This document shows positions 5,762 through 7,307 of a stretch of 7,307 nt of DNA, piece after piece (positions within the stretch are counted from its first letter, which is position 1; each line of letters opens with the position of its first letter). The position numbers and the translations under genes are program-made. The stretch is from an uncultured Collinsella sp. Its GTDB lineage: Bacteria; Actinomycetota; Coriobacteriia; Coriobacteriales; Coriobacteriaceae. The notes below the pieces were generated by a model. It was given only the letters and a program-made list of their open reading frames with translations, was not told the DNA's origin and ran no database searches. The stretch lies in contig CAADTZ010000086.1 in assembly GCA_900752015.1 (NCBI GenBank), forward strand, positions 1 through 7,307. The letters run 5' to 3'.

Positions 5762-6292
5762 CTAGTCCACCGTCACCAGGCTAAAGAGCTCCACATCGTC
5801 ATCAGACGGCGTGAGCTTCTCGCGCGGGTTGAGAAACGCAAGCTCAAGGATACAACCGTAACCGATAAGCTTTGCGCCCATATCTCGCACCAGTTTACCT
5901 GTTGCCTCGACGGTTCCGCCCGTCGCGACCAAGTCGTCCAGAATCAACACGGTATCTTTAGAGCTGATAGCGTCGGCATGGATCTCAATGGAATCCGTTC
6001 CGTACTCGAGCCCGTAGCTCTGGCTCACAGTCTTGCGCGGTAGCTTGCCCGGTTTACGTGCGGGAACAAAGCCGGCGCCAAGGGCTACAGCTACCGGTAC
6101 GCCAACCATAAAGCCGCGAGCCTCGGGACCCACGACCTTGGTGATTCCCATGCCGGCAAAGTGCTCGGCGAGGGCATCGGTCATGGCTTTGAGCGCCTCG
6201 GGATTGCCAAAGAGCGGCGTGATGTCTTTAAAGATGACTCCGGGCTCGGGATAGTCGGGGATGTCGACGATTTGAGATTCGAAGTCGTACAT
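5762..6292 (-). CDS. apt: Adenine phosphoribosyltransferase
   Basis: A 176-residue type I phosphoribosyltransferase of the usual APRT length. It makes AMP from adenine and PRPP in cytoplasmic purine salvage. Visible motifs are PGVIFKDITPL (17-27), GPEARGF (55-61), the flexible-loop RKPGKLPRKT (79-88), LEYGTDSIEIH (95-105) and the PRPP-binding loop VLILDDLVATGGT (115-127). I start it at the ATG at 6292, preceded by GAAAGG; an in-frame TTG at 6307 overlaps that ribosome binding site and is unlikely. It sits 40 bases after merR and 32 bases before the NlpC/P60 gene, so it is probably cotranscribed with both. Confidence 0.96.
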   Translation of the reverse strand: MYDFESQIVDIPDYPEPGVIFKDITPLFGNPEALKAMTDALAEHFAGMGITKVVGPEARGFMVGVPVAVALGAGFVPARKPGKLPRKTVSQSYGLEYGTDSIEIHADAISSKDTVLILDDLVATGGTVEATGKLVRDMGAKLIGYGCILELAFLNPREKLTPSDDDVELFSLVTVD

Positions 6293-6332
6293 TGCATGAC
6301 CTTTCAATGGGTTCCCGAAATTTCAGCAGCGG

Positions 6333-7211
6333 TTATTTGCCCGCGGTGGCGGTGCCGGATTGCGAAGGGGGGACGACCTTGAGCGGCTTGACGAGAGAAT
6401 CCTTGTGCGAAGCCGGCGCGGCTATCTCTTCGTTTTTGGCCTTGGTGGACTCGGAGCGAGTGATTTCCTCATCGAGTGCATCGATGTCGGCGTCCTCGAC
6501 CACGGCGTTGAGCGACTCAAAAACGCGGTTCTTGAGCAGCGCGGTGTGCACGCCCTCCGTCAGGTCGTGAAGCTTCTTAAACGCACGCTCGAGCTTGGCG
6601 TCGCGCTCGTCATCGGAGGTATCCATGCCGAGCATGCTCACAAGCACCTGCTCAAACATCGAGGACTCGCGGTTGGCGGAAGACACGTACTGACGCAGGT
6701 TGCGCGGCTCGATATGGAAGCGCGACAGCTCGGAGCAGTAGCGGATGATCGGAAAATCGCGACCATCGACAAGCTCGCGATTCTGCGGACTCTTGATGAT
6801 GCGAATGAGGTCGTTCTCGGCGAGCGAGCGGATAAACGAAATTTCGACGCCCAACATATCGGGAATGGTCTCGATGGGATGCAGCTTTTGCTTAGTCTCC
6901 TTGGGCTCCGTCTTGAGCGGAACATCGGATAGCAAGCCCACCTCGTAGGCGAGCGTTGACAGGTCCGTGGCGTTTTCCAAGCGCTGCTTAATCACGTTGA
7001 GCGGCATGTAGCGGGTCTTCTGCAAGTGCAGGATGACCTCCAGACGATCAACGTCCTCCTTAGAGTACTGACGGTATCCCTTAGGCGTACGATGAGGGGT
7101 AATGAGCCCCTCATCCTCTAGAAATCTAATTTTTGAGTTCGAAAGATCGGGGTATGCGCCTCGAAGTAGGTTGACGACTTGGCCGATACTCAGATAGTTG
7201 CGTTCGGCCAT
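6333..7211 (-). CDS. MerR-family regulator, FtsR-like
   Basis: A 292-residue DNA-binding protein. The N-terminal MerR winged helix-turn-helix covers about 6-75: YLSIGQVVNLL is the first helix pair, SNSKIRFLEDEGLITPHRT the recognition segment, GYRQYSKEDVDRLEVI the wing and second helix pair. It continues into a long C-terminal part (76-292) without cysteines arranged for metal binding, ending in a charged and Ala/Pro-rich tail. Size, N-terminal sequence type and position directly behind an FHA gene match the actinobacterial FtsR group (Rv1828 of Mycobacterium, FtsR of Corynebacterium, an activator of ftsZ). The orthology is an inference. The ATG at 7211 starts four bases after the FHA stop codon, so translation is probably coupled; GGTGAG upstream lies inside the FHA gene's last codons. 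Confidence 0.88.
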   Translation of the reverse strand: MAERNYLSIGQVVNLLRGAYPDLSNSKIRFLEDEGLITPHRTPKGYRQYSKEDVDRLEVILHLQKTRYMPLNVIKQRLENATDLSTLAYEVGLLSDVPLKTEPKETKQKLHPIETIPDMLGVEISFIRSLAENDLIRIIKSPQNRELVDGRDFPIIRYCSELSRFHIEPRNLRQYVSSANRESSMFEQVLVSMLGMDTSDDERDAKLERAFKKLHDLTEGVHTALLKNRVFESLNAVVEDADIDALDEEITRSESTKAKNEEIAAPASHKDSLVKPLKVVPPSQSGTATAGK

Positions 7212-7214
7212 GCC

Positions 7215-7307
7215 CTACTCACCGGTTTCGATGCGCTCCGGCGTGCTCTCGTGGTAGATGAGCGTAAACGTACCGATCTGAACGGAAGAACCGTCGTGCA
7301 GCGGGGC
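7215..7307 (-). CDS. FHA-domain protein, C-terminal end (partial)
   Basis: Thirty residues and a stop codon at the window's right edge; the rest lies outside. LHDGSSVQIGTFTLIYHE is the typical last two strands of a forkhead-associated (phosphothreonine-binding) domain, with L-x-DG-x-x-x-x-IG-x-F-x-L-x-Y spacing. Because the domain ends so near the C terminus and merR follows after three bases, it is plausibly a GarA/OdhI-type small FHA protein. Its N-terminal phosphorylation motif cannot be checked here. Confidence 0.75.
   Translation of the reverse strand, partial: APLHDGSSVQIGTFTLIYHESTPERIETGE

Overview
The window looks like chromosomal DNA of a Gram-positive, moderately GC-rich gut actinobacterium, most likely the class Coriobacteriia (Collinsella or a close relative). 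The clues are an FHA-domain gene directly followed by a long MerR regulator, as in the GarA/OdhI-FtsR pair of Actinomycetota, a CwlO/RipA-like NlpC/P60 hydrolase, a UgtP/MGDG-type lipid glycosyltransferase, a DegV/FakB-type protein and strong GGAGG-like ribosome binding sites. The genus is an inference from gene content, not from a search.

Layout. Positions 1-373 have no gene but are dense in palindromes. Two copies of one hairpin element (1-87 and 257-360) lie in opposite orientation around a perfect 19-bp hairpin (133-177). Then come a minus-strand glycosyltransferase (374-1675), the divergent trxB (1793-2731) with its terminator, a plus-strand DUF1836-type regulator (2886-3497) convergent with a minus-strand DegV-family gene (3571-4437) across a bidirectional terminator, and a minus-strand cluster read from the right edge: FHA protein (partial, 7307-7215), MerR regulator (7211-6333), apt (6292-5762) and NlpC/P60 hydrolase (5729-4602). 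That cluster ends at a probable terminator near 4537-4575.

How it may work together. The right-hand cluster pairs a phosphopeptide-binding FHA protein and an FtsR-like regulator with purine salvage and a secreted peptidoglycan hydrolase, which suggests coordinated growth and division functions. The DUF1836 and degV genes look like a small regulatory unit. A near-identical 29-bp dyad (TAGTAT-K-CAAAACTAG core, K = G/T) lies in both upstream regions and nowhere else that I could find in the window, so the DUF1836 protein probably binds both.

The most unusual content is the hairpin element family at the left end. Its conserved core of 58-67 bp is identical in both copies apart from a CGCTN pentamer run in the loop, while the outer stem arms are unrelated in sequence yet complementary in each copy. 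This is what one expects if a mobile or copied element enters the loop of existing hairpins, or if outer-stem pairing itself is under selection.
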